Source: Sphingomonas sediminicola (GTDB lineage Bacteria > Pseudomonadota > Alphaproteobacteria > Sphingomonadales > Sphingomonadaceae). Taken from it: DNA of 64,000 nt. The DNA lies in assembly GCF_014489515.1 (NCBI RefSeq), contig NZ_CP060782.1:2513501-2577500 (forward strand), read 5' to 3'. Positions 1 to 7,644 of this stretch are shown here, piece after piece; the first letter of the stretch is position 1; the number at the start of each line of letters is the position of its first letter. Made by a program: the position numbers and the translations under genes. The notes beneath the pieces were generated by a model. It was not told the DNA's origin. It did not search any database and saw nothing but the letters and a program-made list of their open reading frames with translations.

Positions 1-267
1 CGTTTCCACGCCGATCAGTATGAACATAGGCATGATATGCAGCCAGGGATGCCTGCCGGCGATGCTCACGGTGACGATCGCACCAGCCGCCGCTGCCACC
101 GGCGTCAAGACTCCGGCAAGAGCTATGGTGTTCAGGCTGTCATGGTAGCCGACCCCACCTAGTACGGCTTCCTGTACGAACCACGCACCGGCCACGAAGA
201 CCAAATAGCCAATCACGATCCCGGCTGCGCTTCGCGCGGCTTTGACCCAGCTGTTTGCCATTGTCAT
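1..267 (-). CDS. Membrane protein, partial (cut by window edge)
   Basis: The minus strand reads an open frame from an ATG at 267 to the window edge; only the first 89 codons are present. An AAGGAG site sits 5 bases before the ATG, and a second ATG lies two codons in. The start reads MTMANSWVKAARSAAG, followed by a hydrophobic stretch (GIVIGYLVFVAGAWFV) and a second one further on, so it is an integral membrane protein of at least two or three segments. I do not recognise a family and the C-terminus is missing. Confidence 0.6.
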   Translation of the reverse strand, partial: MTMANSWVKAARSAAGIVIGYLVFVAGAWFVQEAVLGGVGYHDSLNTIALAGVLTPVAAAAGAIVTVSIAGRHPWLHIMPMFILIGVET

Positions 268-410
268 TGCTCCTTCCAATAAACCGTCCTGCTTCACGTG
301 GAATCGTTGGACCATAGCCGGTTCAGTGAGGTCGAAGCTTTGGTTTCGACGGACCGATGAGGTTTTCTACGAAGGCGCGGTCGAAGAAAGAGGTTTGCGG
401 AACAGAGCCG

Positions 411-440
411 AATGTCAGTTTTCCACCCAAAGAAGACATT
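411..440 (-). repeat. Dispersed ~30 bp inverted repeat, copy A
   Basis: One of nine copies of an imperfect palindrome with the core GGGTSGAAAG between arms close to AATGTCCGC and GCGGACATT. This copy is in reverse orientation and reads AATGTCAG, TTTTCCACCCAAAG, AAGACATT on the plus strand. It lies in the gap between the two flanking minus-strand membrane protein genes. Confidence 0.75.
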
Positions 441-521
441 CAGAACCGCGCATGTCTGGCCCGGGCACATTCAAGCCCGGGCCTACATTGCGATTAGTGA
501 CAGGCAGTTCCCCTGACGTCT

Positions 522-914
522 CTAGGCTGGCGAGGCCCAAAGGGACTCACGCAGTCCACGCCACTCAAGCGCTGCGAGGGCTAGCACCGCGACCGCCTGC
601 CCGCAGACGGCCGCCAAGCCCAAGCCGGTAATGCTTGGGACTAGTCCGAGCGAGACGAAGCTGGCGGCTGCCCAACCAACGTTGCCGAACACGACAACTC
701 GCACCAGCGTGGGTGAACTCCGCTCGCGTGTCCCCAGCCAAAGAATGAAGAGGCCGACGAGAACGAGCAGAATCGCCGCCTCGGTCAGCATAGCGATGGG
801 AAGCCCGAAAAGCGGGCTGAGCAAGTCAGCCGTGCCGATCAGCGACGCTGCCATCGCGAGGCAGCTTGCAGCATCCAGCTTCAAGACAGTGCGCAGAAAC
901 GATGAAAGTTGCAT
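522..914 (-). CDS. Small integral membrane protein, unknown function
   Basis: 130 aa. Four hydrophobic segments are visible, roughly residues 15-35 (AASCLAMAASLIGTADLL), 40-60 (AMLTEAAILLVLVGLFILWL), 70-92 and 98-118. This gives a compact four-helix membrane protein without recognisable catalytic residues. It is divergent from the MmyB-type regulator gene that starts 111 bp away, so that regulator is a plausible controller of it; this is inference from position only. Confidence 0.65.
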   Translation of the reverse strand: MQLSSFLRTVLKLDAASCLAMAASLIGTADLLSPLFGLPIAMLTEAAILLVLVGLFILWLGTRERSSPTLVRVVVFGNVGWAAASFVSLGLVPSITGLGLAAVCGQAVAVLALAALEWRGLRESLWASPA

Positions 915-1024
915 GATCCAATCTCCTTACGACTAATGCGTGGAGCAAAATCTGCGACTTACGGTCGGCAATCCATTACCTGGGAAGTAATGGCGCCCAG
1001 AAGTCCTCTCGACGAGAAGGAGCT

Positions 1025-1861
1025 ATGACCGCTCACGACAAACTGCTCGGCGACCAGCTCAAGAACTGGCGAAAGCGGCGGCGCATGAGCCAGCTGGATC
1101 TTGCCCTGGAAGCGGAGATCAGCAGCCGACATCTGAGCTTCATTGAGACCGGCCGCTCAATGCCCTCACGCAATATGGTCCTACGGATTGCTGAAACGCT
1201 CGAACTTCCCCTCCGCGAGAGGAATAGCCTCTTGCTGGCAGCCGGTTTCGCGCCTGACTATCCGCAGCGAGCATTCGATGACCCGGTCCTCAGCGCAGCA
1301 CGCGCGGCGGTCGAACGGATCATTGATTGCCACATGCCGTTTCCGGCTTTGGCGGTGGACCGTTACTGGAACCTGCTTCACGCGAACGCCGCGGTTCAAC
1401 ATTTGATGGTGGGTGCAGCCGATTATTTGCTCTCGCCGAATGCCAACGTGCTCCGTTTAAGCTTGCACCCAGACGGTCTCGCCGGACGGATACTCAATCT
1501 GTCGGAGTGGAAAGCGCACGTTCTGCATCGCCTCGGCCAGCAAGTGCGCGCTAGCGCAGATTCCAGGCTTGAAGAACTTCTGGAGGAATTGAGGAGTTAC
1601 CCTGCGCCGGCTTCCGACAACCCACATACTTTGTCGGACTTCGTGTCGCCTCTGATCTTCAGTTCTCCACTAGGCAAGCTCTCGTTCCTCTCGACCACAA
1701 CCATATTTGGCACTGCCAACGACGTCACCCTTTCGGAAATCACGATCGAGAGTTTCTTCCCCGCCGACGCTCCAACTGCCGAGAGGCTCACGAAATACAA
1801 TGGTGCGGCGGCTGATAAAGGTCGTGAGGGGGCTTATCGGCTGCAAACGGATGGCGGCTAG
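1025..1861 (+). CDS. XRE-family transcriptional regulator with MmyB-like ligand domain
   Basis: 278 aa. Residues about 8-65 form an XRE helix-turn-helix (LKNWRKRRRMSQLDLALEA, then SSRHLSFIETGRSMPSR). The remainder, with FPALAVDRYWNLLHANAAV and NVLRLSLHPDG, matches the MmyB-like ligand-binding domain of actinobacterial and proteobacterial regulators. Members of this family usually control a divergent neighbour, here the membrane protein at 522-914. The ATG is preceded by AAGGAGCT. The stop codon overlaps the first bases of a dispersed repeat. Confidence 0.85.
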   Translation: MTAHDKLLGDQLKNWRKRRRMSQLDLALEAEISSRHLSFIETGRSMPSRNMVLRIAETLELPLRERNSLLLAAGFAPDYPQRAFDDPVLSAARAAVERIIDCHMPFPALAVDRYWNLLHANAAVQHLMVGAADYLLSPNANVLRLSLHPDGLAGRILNLSEWKAHVLHRLGQQVRASADSRLEELLEELRSYPAPASDNPHTLSDFVSPLIFSSPLGKLSFLSTTTIFGTANDVTLSEITIESFFPADAPTAERLTKYNGAAADKGREGAYRLQTDGG

Positions 1862-1889
1862 CGTCCGCTCTCGACCCAAAGCAGACATT
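1860..1889 (-). repeat. Dispersed ~30 bp inverted repeat, copy B
   Basis: Reverse-orientation copy (GCGTCCGC, TCTCGACCCAAAG, CAGACATT on the plus strand). It begins on the stop codon of the MmyB-type regulator gene and ends 16 bp before the stop of the convergent gene, a terminator-like location. Confidence 0.75.
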
Positions 1890-1904
1890 ACGTCGTGAAG
1901 CCTT

Positions 1905-2357
1905 TTAGGATGATCTCGGCGGCAGAGAGTCGGGCGATGGCTCTTCATGGGGACCAGTCATTCGAAATCTCTCGATTGCTGCCCAAGCCTCGTCCGACAC
2001 CGCGACTTTGAACGGATGGCTGAGTAACCAACGAAATCGCGCAGACTTTCGTGCTTCCGCTACGATCCGAGCCAAAAGCTCCGAGGAAGGGTCGCGTAAC
2101 ACGTCTTCGAGTGGTCCACACGCAAGCTGCGCCAAGAACACCGGCTCATCGGACCGCGAAGCACCTAGCGCCACATATGCGAGAGCCTTTTCAGGATCGT
2201 CGGAATGGCAGGTTATTATCTCTGAAAAATCGTCCGTCCATTCACCCTCACCCGCCGCGAAATAAGCGGCATATGCGTCGAGTTGTTGGATCATCTCGTC
2301 GGTGTCATGCCGAGCCAACGCATGTTCAAGTTCATCCGAGTATCGCTTGTCGGGCAT
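1905..2357 (-). CDS. Hypothetical protein, DUF6869-like
   Basis: 150 aa, soluble and acidic. The central and C-terminal part (DPEKALAYVALGASRSDEP, then GPLEDVLRDPSSELLARIV and ARFRWLLS) resembles what I know as the DUF6869 family of small proteobacterial proteins of unknown function; the assignment is from memory of the motif. The ATG at 2357 fits the conserved part. No catalytic motif is visible. Confidence 0.65.
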   Translation of the reverse strand: MPDKRYSDELEHALARHDTDEMIQQLDAYAAYFAAGEGEWTDDFSEIITCHSDDPEKALAYVALGASRSDEPVFLAQLACGPLEDVLRDPSSELLARIVAEARKSARFRWLLSHPFKVAVSDEAWAAIERFRMTGPHEEPSPDSLPPRSS

Positions 2358-2402
2358 GTATCAGCACGTAAGCAAAGGAGGTTTCGAAACCTTCTACGGC
2401 AA

Positions 2403-2431
2403 GAGTCAGATTTCCACCCATTGCGGACATT
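2403..2431 (-). repeat. Dispersed ~30 bp inverted repeat, copy C
   Basis: Reverse-orientation copy (GAGTCAGA, TTTCCACCCATTG, CGGACATT). It sits between two divergent small genes, just upstream of the start of the plus-strand one. Confidence 0.75.
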
Positions 2432-2455
2432 GGCGGATTGTCTGATGCTGGATGG

Positions 2456-2752
2456 ATGACGCTACAGCCGCTCTGGAAGGGCAGTGAAGTGCTCCACAAG
2501 CTGCTTACCGATTATCTCGGTGGCAGGATCGACACCACGCTGTTCTGTGACAACTTCGAACAAGCGTTCAACCTCGACGTTGACCAGCGCGATCTGACGC
2601 CGCGAGAAGAAACTGCCTTCAAACGGCTCTTCGATGAAGTCGTCTACTTCTCACCGTTTCCGGAGGAGCGAGCACGCATTCCGAACTACCGGAGTGAGGA
2701 GCAGATACGCCAAGCCGCCGGCGCTGCCAAAGCGGAGCTAGCGACCGAGTAG
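2456..2752 (+). CDS. Small hypothetical protein
   Basis: About 98 aa from the ATG at 2456; a TTG at 2438 would add six residues that lie right after the dispersed repeat, so I prefer the ATG. The protein is acidic and helical (LLTDYLGGRIDTTLFCDNF, DLTPREETAFKRLFDEVV, FSPFPEERARIPNYRSEEQI). The layout reminds me of small colicin-immunity-like or contact-dependent immunity proteins, but there is no diagnostic motif and no toxin gene beside it. The stop lies 2 bp before another dispersed repeat. Confidence 0.55.
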   Translation: MTLQPLWKGSEVLHKLLTDYLGGRIDTTLFCDNFEQAFNLDVDQRDLTPREETAFKRLFDEVVYFSPFPEERARIPNYRSEEQIRQAAGAAKAELATE

Positions 2753-2754
2753 CT

Positions 2755-2784
2755 AATGGCAGCTTTCCACCCATTCCGGACATT
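2755..2784 (-). repeat. Dispersed ~30 bp inverted repeat, copy D
   Basis: Reverse-orientation copy (AATGGCAG, CTTTCCACCCATTC, CGGACATT) squeezed between the stop of the small plus-strand gene and the stop of the convergent arsC-like gene. Confidence 0.75.
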
Positions 2785-2796
2785 CGAGGCTTTGGT

Positions 2797-3297
2797 CTAG
2801 GCAGCGTCTTGGTCGCTAGTCCTGCCAATCTCTCGCAAATGGGTTTTCAAGCTCATCTCATCGATGCTCTCCAACGGGAGAGCAAGGAACAACCCGATGC
2901 GCCGCTGAAGGGCGTAGAAAGCATTGCGGAACGCCTCTGCCTGGCGCTCGCCTTCGATTGCCGCAGGGTCTTCAATGCCCCAATGAGCCGTCATCGGCTG
3001 TCCAGGCCAAACGGGGCAAATCTCGCCTGCCGCGTTGTCGCAAACGGTGAACACAAAATCGAGCGGGGGCGCATTTTCGGTTGCGAACTCGTCCCAACTC
3101 TTGGAGCGATACCCGCCCGTCGGAAAACCAAACTCGTCCAGGAGCCGGAGAGCTTCGGGATGGACTCGGCCCTTTGGATAGCTGCCCGCCGAGAAGGCTC
3201 GGAAGCGGCCTGCGCCTTCCTTGTTCAAGATAGCTTCCGCGAGGATGGAGCGAGCGGAGTTGCCTGTGCAAAGGAACAGGACGTTATAGGTTTCCAT
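2797..3297 (-). CDS. arsC: ArsC-like low-molecular-weight phosphatase / arsenate reductase
   Basis: 166 aa from METYNVLFLCTGNSARS. The P-loop CTGNSARS near residue 10 is the active site of the low-Mr tyrosine phosphatase fold shared with thioredoxin-coupled arsenate reductases. Later Cys residues (FTVCDNAAGEICPVWPG) and the PMTAHWGIEDPAA segment are typical of ArsC proteins of this type. The frame stays open upstream to 3411, but that extension is the translation of a dispersed repeat, so 3297 is the better start. No arsR, arsB or acr3 gene is adjacent. Reductase activity is inferred from family. Confidence 0.85.
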   Translation of the reverse strand: METYNVLFLCTGNSARSILAEAILNKEGAGRFRAFSAGSYPKGRVHPEALRLLDEFGFPTGGYRSKSWDEFATENAPPLDFVFTVCDNAAGEICPVWPGQPMTAHWGIEDPAAIEGERQAEAFRNAFYALQRRIGLFLALPLESIDEMSLKTHLREIGRTSDQDAA

Positions 3298-3357
3298 CGT
3301 GGCGGCCCCATTTTCGGTAGCCCCTTGGCACGGCATAATGACAACCACGTGACCGCC

Positions 3358-3387
3358 ATTGTCTGCATTCCACCCCACACGCACATT
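3358..3387 (-). repeat. Dispersed ~30 bp inverted repeat, copy E (degenerate)
   Basis: A diverged reverse-orientation copy (ATTGTCTGC, ATTCCACCCCAC, ACGCACATT) upstream of the arsC-like start. Read in the arsC frame it gives NVRVGWNADNGG, a mutated version of the usual repeat peptide, which explains the artificial N-terminal extension. Confidence 0.6.
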
Positions 3388-3401
3388 CGGCTCGATATTT
3401 C

Positions 3402-3794
3402 TCACGACCAAGTCATCAACAGCAGAATGGCCGTGATCAGGATTGATGTTTGCGATCCGGTCATCCCGACGATCCGCCCCAGGTCATCTGTACTTGGTCG
3501 GGAGAGTCCAATGGCGTGAGCGAACCGGCCAATCACAAGGGACGAGCCAGCGAGATGCAGCCACAATGGCGGGCTGCCAGCGCTTTCGGCAAGCGTTAGA
3601 AGCAAGAGTGCGAAGGGCGTATATTCGGCGAAATTGTCGTGGATCCGGACACGCCGTTCTAGATCTGGATCCCCGCCCGATCCAAACGCTATTCGCTTGT
3701 GTCGGCGGATGAGAATGATCCGGACGCTCAGGACCAAGAACAGCAAGGCCAGCGGGACAGCGTAAATCGCCGTAATTGGGAGCTGGTGCGTCAT
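3402..3794 (-). CDS. MAPEG family membrane protein
   Basis: 130 aa from MTHQLPITAIYAVPLALLF. It has four membrane segments and the family signature: an Arg-rich first loop (RVRIHDNFAEYTPFALLLL) and the later segment HLAGSSLVIGRFAHAIGLS, as in MAPEG (membrane-associated eicosanoid/glutathione metabolism) proteins. In bacteria these are putative glutathione-dependent enzymes or of unknown role. The start overlaps the stop of the upstream membrane gene (ATGA), so the two are translationally coupled. Confidence 0.85.
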   Translation of the reverse strand: MTHQLPITAIYAVPLALLFLVLSVRIILIRRHKRIAFGSGGDPDLERRVRIHDNFAEYTPFALLLLTLAESAGSPPLWLHLAGSSLVIGRFAHAIGLSRPSTDDLGRIVGMTGSQTSILITAILLLMTWS

Positions 3795-4177
3795 CCTTGG
3801 AGCAGGCTTGGCCAGCTGAGGAACAACACGATCGGCCAGGTGAGCACAATCGCGATGAAAGTAATCGTCGGCCCCCACGGGATCGGCTCGCCCGCGCGCC
3901 ACGCATTGGCGGCCGCCGTCGCAAGCCAGAGCGACTTGTAGACGACCTGTAGGACTAGAACGCCCGCCATCGCTCTGGGCCAAGCCAACCCGATCGCCGA
4001 GCAGACCAAAATCCCGGCCCATAGCGCTGCGATCAGCAGCCGAAGCATGCGCGACCCAACGACCTCTGGCCCTAGGATCCGCTGGGCCGGGCCGAACCAC
4101 AGAGTGGCCACGACTGGTACGAGTATAGCGATGTTCACCAGGTATGCGGTGCGCAACAATAGGCTGGCTATTTCCAT
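3791..4177 (-). CDS. Small integral membrane protein, unknown function
   Basis: 128 aa from MEIASLLLRTAYLVNIAILV; an upstream ATG at 4225 overlaps the preceding gene and is less likely. Four hydrophobic helices are visible, about residues 8-28, 45-62, 66-90 and 98-120. It is the middle member of a tight minus-strand run (TspO-like gene, this gene, MAPEG gene), separated by 1 bp from the first and overlapping the last. No family recognised. Confidence 0.65.
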   Translation of the reverse strand: MEIASLLLRTAYLVNIAILVPVVATLWFGPAQRILGPEVVGSRMLRLLIAALWAGILVCSAIGLAWPRAMAGVLVLQVVYKSLWLATAAANAWRAGEPIPWGPTITFIAIVLTWPIVLFLSWPSLLQG

Positions 4178-4178
4178 T

Positions 4179-4927
4179 TTATGCCGCTGCTGCCGGAAGT
4201 CGCGCTGCGCGCCTTCGAGCTGCATAGGTCCAGCCCGTCACGATAGCAGCACCGACGAGGCTCACCGTCACTATCGTCCACCGGCATTCACGGCTGTTCG
4301 CAACGGCAATTGCGATCAATGCCCAGACAATCGCCGCTGCGTAAGATGCATTGCCGCGCGACGCTGAAGCGACACAAGCGGCAAGCACGGTTCCCGTGGC
4401 GAGCGCCAGCATAGTCCAGGCCGGCAAACTTAAGCCCCAAAACGGAAAGCCTAGATCGACGGCGATCTCCGTGAAGTTGGCGAAAACCGCAATGGTCAGC
4501 CATCCGGCGTAGAGGCCGAACAGTGGAAGCGCCAGCCAGTCGGCGAATGCCCGGGACTCATCATCGTCCGGACTAACAGCGAGAAGGGCGTAAACGGCCA
4601 ATCCGAGCATCGCCAGAATGGTTGGAACGGTTCCCCAGAATGGGCCGAACCTCGCGAACAGGAGCCAGACGGTCGACAGCAGGAATAGACAACTCGCTGG
4701 CAAGAAGATGCGCTGCAGCAATGGGCTGACGCGCGTCGAAAAGAACTGCGCTCCCGAGTACACGACCCCAAGCCCGTAAATGATTCCCCAAATCGTGAAC
4801 GCGTAATTCGCGGGCACTATGGGTGTTGGTGGACGCCCCGCTCCCTTATCGAAGCCGTCGAAGAAGAGAAGCAATGGCGCCCCGCCTGCGTCAGCGCGAG
4901 GACCAGAAGGATGATCTTCAGGGGCAT
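4179..4927 (-). pseudogene. Tryptophan-rich (TspO/MBR-related) membrane protein, frameshifted
   Basis: The long open frame encodes a multi-helix membrane protein with the PTPIVPANYAFTIWGIIYG motif of the larger tryptophan-rich sensory (TspO/MBR-like) proteins, then five or six further helices. The natural N-terminus (MPLKIILLVLALTQAG) is in another frame and joins at about 4878-4883, a run of four C. The shift looks like one missing base, so this may be an intact gene with a sequence error rather than a decayed one. It heads a run of three membrane protein genes downstream of a small XRE regulator. Confidence 0.6.
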
Positions 4928-5010
4928 CCCCTCGGATTGCTCCGCTGCCTTTAGCCAATCCAGATGGCCTTAGGGCCATGGTGGGTTCCACCGCCAAATG
5001 GCCAGCATAT

Positions 5011-5214
5011 TCATTCGTCCCCGAAGATCGCTTCCAGCGGGCGCTCGAACAAGCGCGAGATCTTGAACGCGAGCGACAACGACGGGTCATGCTTGCCGTT
5101 CTCGATGGCGTTGACGGCTTGCCGGGAGACGGCGAGACGTTCGCCTAACTCAGCCTGACTCAACCCACGCTGAAGGCGCAGTTCTCTTACGCTGTTTCTC
5201 AACGTGCGGATCAC
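5011..5214 (-). CDS. Small XRE-family regulator (YozG/Xre type)
   Basis: 67 aa and nearly all helix-turn-helix: VRELRLQRGLSQAELGERL, AVSRQAVNAIENGKHDPS, ending FKISRLFERPLEAIF. These single-domain regulators are typically encoded with a membrane partner, as here: the GTG start overlaps the stop of the upstream membrane protein gene. Two matching palindromes overlap the promoter of the pair (5697-5751) and are the likely operators. Autoregulation is inferred. Confidence 0.85.
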   Translation of the reverse strand: MIRTLRNSVRELRLQRGLSQAELGERLAVSRQAVNAIENGKHDPSLSLAFKISRLFERPLEAIFGDE

Positions 5215-5681
5215 TCTTGGTTGAAGGACTGGTCAACGAGCCAGCTCAAGATCGCCGCCGGAAGAACTGCAGCGTAAAGAAACACGCCCCAGAACACGCC
5301 ATTAAACTCGTCGTACGTGCTGGGGAACCAGAAGCCCTTGTCGGCCGCAATGGCGGAATAGAGGACTGATACGAGGGCTAGTCCAGTGAAGATCGCATAC
5401 GCGAGACCCATGGCGCGGCCACGGAGCCGAAGCTCGAACTCGTCGAGCGCCTTCACTTCTTCTCCCACTATTCGCTGAATTGAAGAACTGAAGACGGGCA
5501 TGCATGAGACCAAACCCGCGGAAACCAACCCAAAGCCTGCAATGCTGTTCGCAAGTGTGTCAGGTCCGGTCGCCAAGAGCAAAGCACCAGCCGGATAGGT
5601 GACAAGTGACGTTGCCGTCAGAACTCGGAGGAGCGGTATAGATAGTTCGCGTGGACCGTTCGAGGCTCGATAGAAAAGCAT
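5211..5681 (-). CDS. Membrane protein co-transcribed with XRE regulator
   Basis: 156 aa with four probable membrane helices, about residues 15-38 (LLRVLTATSLVTYPAGALLL), 46-66, 90-112 (GLAYAIFTGLALVSVLYSAI) and 128-148. It fits the DUF2178-like or unnamed membrane partners commonly encoded upstream of YozG-type regulators; exact family not determined. An AAGGGAG ribosome site lies 7 bases before the ATG. Its 3' end overlaps the regulator gene by 4 bp. Confidence 0.7.
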   Translation of the reverse strand: MLFYRASNGPRELSIPLLRVLTATSLVTYPAGALLLATGPDTLANSIAGFGLVSAGLVSCMPVFSSSIQRIVGEEVKALDEFELRLRGRAMGLAYAIFTGLALVSVLYSAIAADKGFWFPSTYDEFNGVFWGVFLYAAVLPAAILSWLVDQSFNQE

Positions 5682-5696
5682 GACGCTCTCCCTTAG

Positions 5697-5751
5697 TGTC
5701 AGGAATACCTGACATACGCGGGATCAAAGGAGCTGTCAACTAAACCTGACA
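5697..5751 (-). promoter_or_regulatory. Promoter with paired TGTCA-N8-TGACA operators
   Basis: Two 18-bp palindromes of the form TGTCA-N8-TGACA occupy 5697-5714 and 5734-5751, 37 bp apart. On the minus strand a TTGACA box (5739-5734) and a TATGTC box (5716-5711) are separated by exactly 17 bp. The -35 lies inside the distal palindrome and the -10 overlaps the end of the proximal one. This is the classic geometry for repression, most simply by the XRE regulator encoded second in this operon. Confidence 0.7.
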
Positions 5752-5867
5752 TACTTAATCCGCTCCTGCATTCCATTGTCCATCTTTGCAGCCCTCAGAG
5801 CATCCGTGAACAATTTCGAAAGGCGCATTGCAGCGTCAGCGGAGGGCCTGGTTGAGGCGCGAGGAAT

Positions 5868-6614
5868 TTAGCGCGATGCCGAACGAAGGTCGGCAAGCAC
5901 TCGCTCGACCTTCCGCCATAGGAGTGCCGTGATTTCCACCGGCATTGAGTATCGGGGCAGAAGCTCGCCTATCGGCGCCCGCTCCTCGCTAACGCGTTCA
6001 AACGCGCTCGCCATTGGAATGACCGGCCAATTGGGATGTTCTTCCAACTCCCGGATATGAATTTGTCGTCGCCGATCGACCATTGAAAAGAGTGGAATCA
6101 ATCTAACTTGTGGGCCCTTCGTCCTCCGGAGATGTTCGCTGATCACGTCGAGCGCTCGTCTCGACAGAGCCGCTGGAATTACTGGTACAAGGATCAGGTC
6201 CATTGCTCGCATGATCTGCTCCGACGTTTCGGTCAGGCCGGGCGAGCAGTCCACGATGATTCTGTCGTAGTCTCGCGATAAGTCAGCGGTGGCTTTCGCT
6301 AGCCGCCGCCGTTTTCCAAGATCCTGGAATCGACGCTCTAAGTTTCGAAGAGATGGATCGGATGGGAGGATATCAAGTTTCTTATAGCCTGTTCGTCTGG
6401 CCATCGATGGCAGATCGTCTTTTTCGACGATCCGCGAGCATAGGTCACTACCCGCGCTTTGCTGCCTGAGAATGTACGACGCCCCACCTTGAGGATCGAG
6501 ATCCCAAAGTAGAGTGCGACGGTGGTACAATACTGCGCTCGCCCATGCGAGATTCACCGCGAGTGTGGTCTTTCCCACACCTCCCTTGGCGCTATAGATT
6601 CCAATTGCTGCCAT
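5868..6614 (-). CDS. ParA/MinD-family ATPase (orphan)
   Basis: 248 aa. The deviant Walker A KGGVGKTTLAVNLAW is at residues 9-23, the switch/Walker A' region is LLWDLDPQGGAS, and Walker B is DRIIVDCSPG. This is a complete ParA-type ATPase of usual length. There is no parB or centromere-like array beside it, so it is probably a stand-alone positioning ATPase rather than a plasmid partition system. It lies 18 bp downstream of the Nudix gene on the same strand and is probably co-transcribed with it. Confidence 0.85.
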   Translation of the reverse strand: MAAIGIYSAKGGVGKTTLAVNLAWASAVLYHRRTLLWDLDPQGGASYILRQQSAGSDLCSRIVEKDDLPSMARRTGYKKLDILPSDPSLRNLERRFQDLGKRRRLAKATADLSRDYDRIIVDCSPGLTETSEQIMRAMDLILVPVIPAALSRRALDVISEHLRRTKGPQVRLIPLFSMVDRRRQIHIRELEEHPNWPVIPMASAFERVSEERAPIGELLPRYSMPVEITALLWRKVERVLADLRSASR

Positions 6615-6632
6615 TCAAAAAACCGCTCTGCG

Positions 6633-7070
6633 CTAGGCTGGGCCTGATTGAAACCTTCCGGTTTTGATCTCTCGATCAAGCCCAACCAACAAGGCCTGGA
6701 GTTCGCCAGATTCTACCAGTGACGCAGCCTCTTTGAGAGCAAACCAGCGCCGTTCTCGTTGACCTCTTTCAGGCCAATCCTCCAGTTCGATTTCGACGGC
6801 AAATGGATGGACGAGAACGTCCACTTCTACGTTACCGAGCCAATTTCGCTTTGTGTGCCGGAAGCTCCCAAGTGGCTTCTTGCGGACAATGCCCTTGATC
6901 CCTGCCTCCTCAAAGGCTTCGACGGCAGCTGCATCGGCCATCGACTTGCCGATCATCGGCCAACCTTTGGGTATCGTCCAGCGGCCAGATCGGCGGGCAG
7001 TGACCAACAGAACCTCTGGCTTGTGGCCCTTAGTTAGACGCCACGGCAAAGCTCCCGTTTGCATTACCAC
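6633..7070 (-). CDS. Nudix hydrolase
   Basis: 145 aa from a GTG (MVMQTGALPWRL) with GAGGAG about 9 bases upstream. The Nudix box is GWPMIGKSMADAAAVEAFEEAGI: the EExG part is intact, but the first Glu is Lys and the Arg before the catalytic Glu is Val. Alphaproteobacterial relatives of this size are annotated as Nudix or diphosphoinositol-polyphosphate-type hydrolases. Substrate unknown. The changes in the box could alter or reduce activity. Confidence 0.8.
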   Translation of the reverse strand: MVMQTGALPWRLTKGHKPEVLLVTARRSGRWTIPKGWPMIGKSMADAAAVEAFEEAGIKGIVRKKPLGSFRHTKRNWLGNVEVDVLVHPFAVEIELEDWPERGQRERRWFALKEAASLVESGELQALLVGLDREIKTGRFQSGPA

Positions 7071-7173
7071 TTCGACACTCCTCGCGACTCATCGCGCCGT
7101 CAACCACGTCCAAATCTGAGGAAGTTTTGGGACAGAACGATTACTACTGACGTCCGCGCAACAATTGTCTTCC

Positions 7174-7362
7174 TTAGGCCTCGCTAAGCGCGGAATGTCC
7201 GGCGGAGACGGGCGTTTCCGGCCGCTCGACTGCCGGTTCGTATTCCCGCGCGATTTGGAAGAACCTCGCGGCCCTTTCGCGTTCCAGGGTCTCTTTGGCG
7301 AGTTTCCGAAAAATCGACGGCAATTGCTGGCACTCCTTCGGCGTCGCATCCTTGCTAGGCAT
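7174..7362 (-). CDS. Small hypothetical protein
   Basis: 62 aa from MPSKDATPKECQQL; an ATG at 7413 would add 17 residues. The segment ECQQLPSIFRKLAKETLER, followed by ARFFQIAREYE, resembles a helix-hairpin motif common in short alphaproteobacterial hypothetical proteins (…RARFLRLAEEYE…). No function is known and there is no strong ribosome site, so this is a moderate call. Confidence 0.4.
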   Translation of the reverse strand: MPSKDATPKECQQLPSIFRKLAKETLERERAARFFQIAREYEPAVERPETPVSAGHSALSEA

Positions 7363-7409
7363 AGGACGTCGAAAACTGGAAGAACCTCGTGTGGACCACG
7401 CTCTGGAGA

Positions 7410-7574
7410 TCACCGTTCGTAGCGCTCAAGATGTTTGGTGCGCGTTCCGTTTCTAACGCGGATTCGGTGTCGTTGAAGCGCATGGTTTCCGCAGTAGGCG
7501 CTACCTGAATCCTTGATCACTGCCTCTTTTGAGCAGTCTCCGGCCGCGCAGACGTTCGATTGGCTCGTCGTCAT
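7410..7574 (-). CDS. Small Cys-containing protein, possible zinc-binding
   Basis: 54 aa from MTTSQSNVCAAGDCSKEA. Four potential metal ligands are arranged as C-x4-C-x14-C-x2-H (VCAAGDC … YCGNH), followed by a basic tail (RHRIRVRNGTRTKHLERY). This could be a minimal zinc-ribbon-like protein. It is divergent from the CYTH-CHAD gene. The longer frame to 7706 overlaps that gene and is not supported. Ribosome site weak. Confidence 0.35.
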   Translation of the reverse strand: MTTSQSNVCAAGDCSKEAVIKDSGSAYCGNHALQRHRIRVRNGTRTKHLERYER

Positions 7575-7644
7575 GGATGCTTCGATACAGGGTACCGCTA
7601 ACCCTGTATAGGAACGCCTCAAGCCGTTTGCGAATTGGGCGTCG

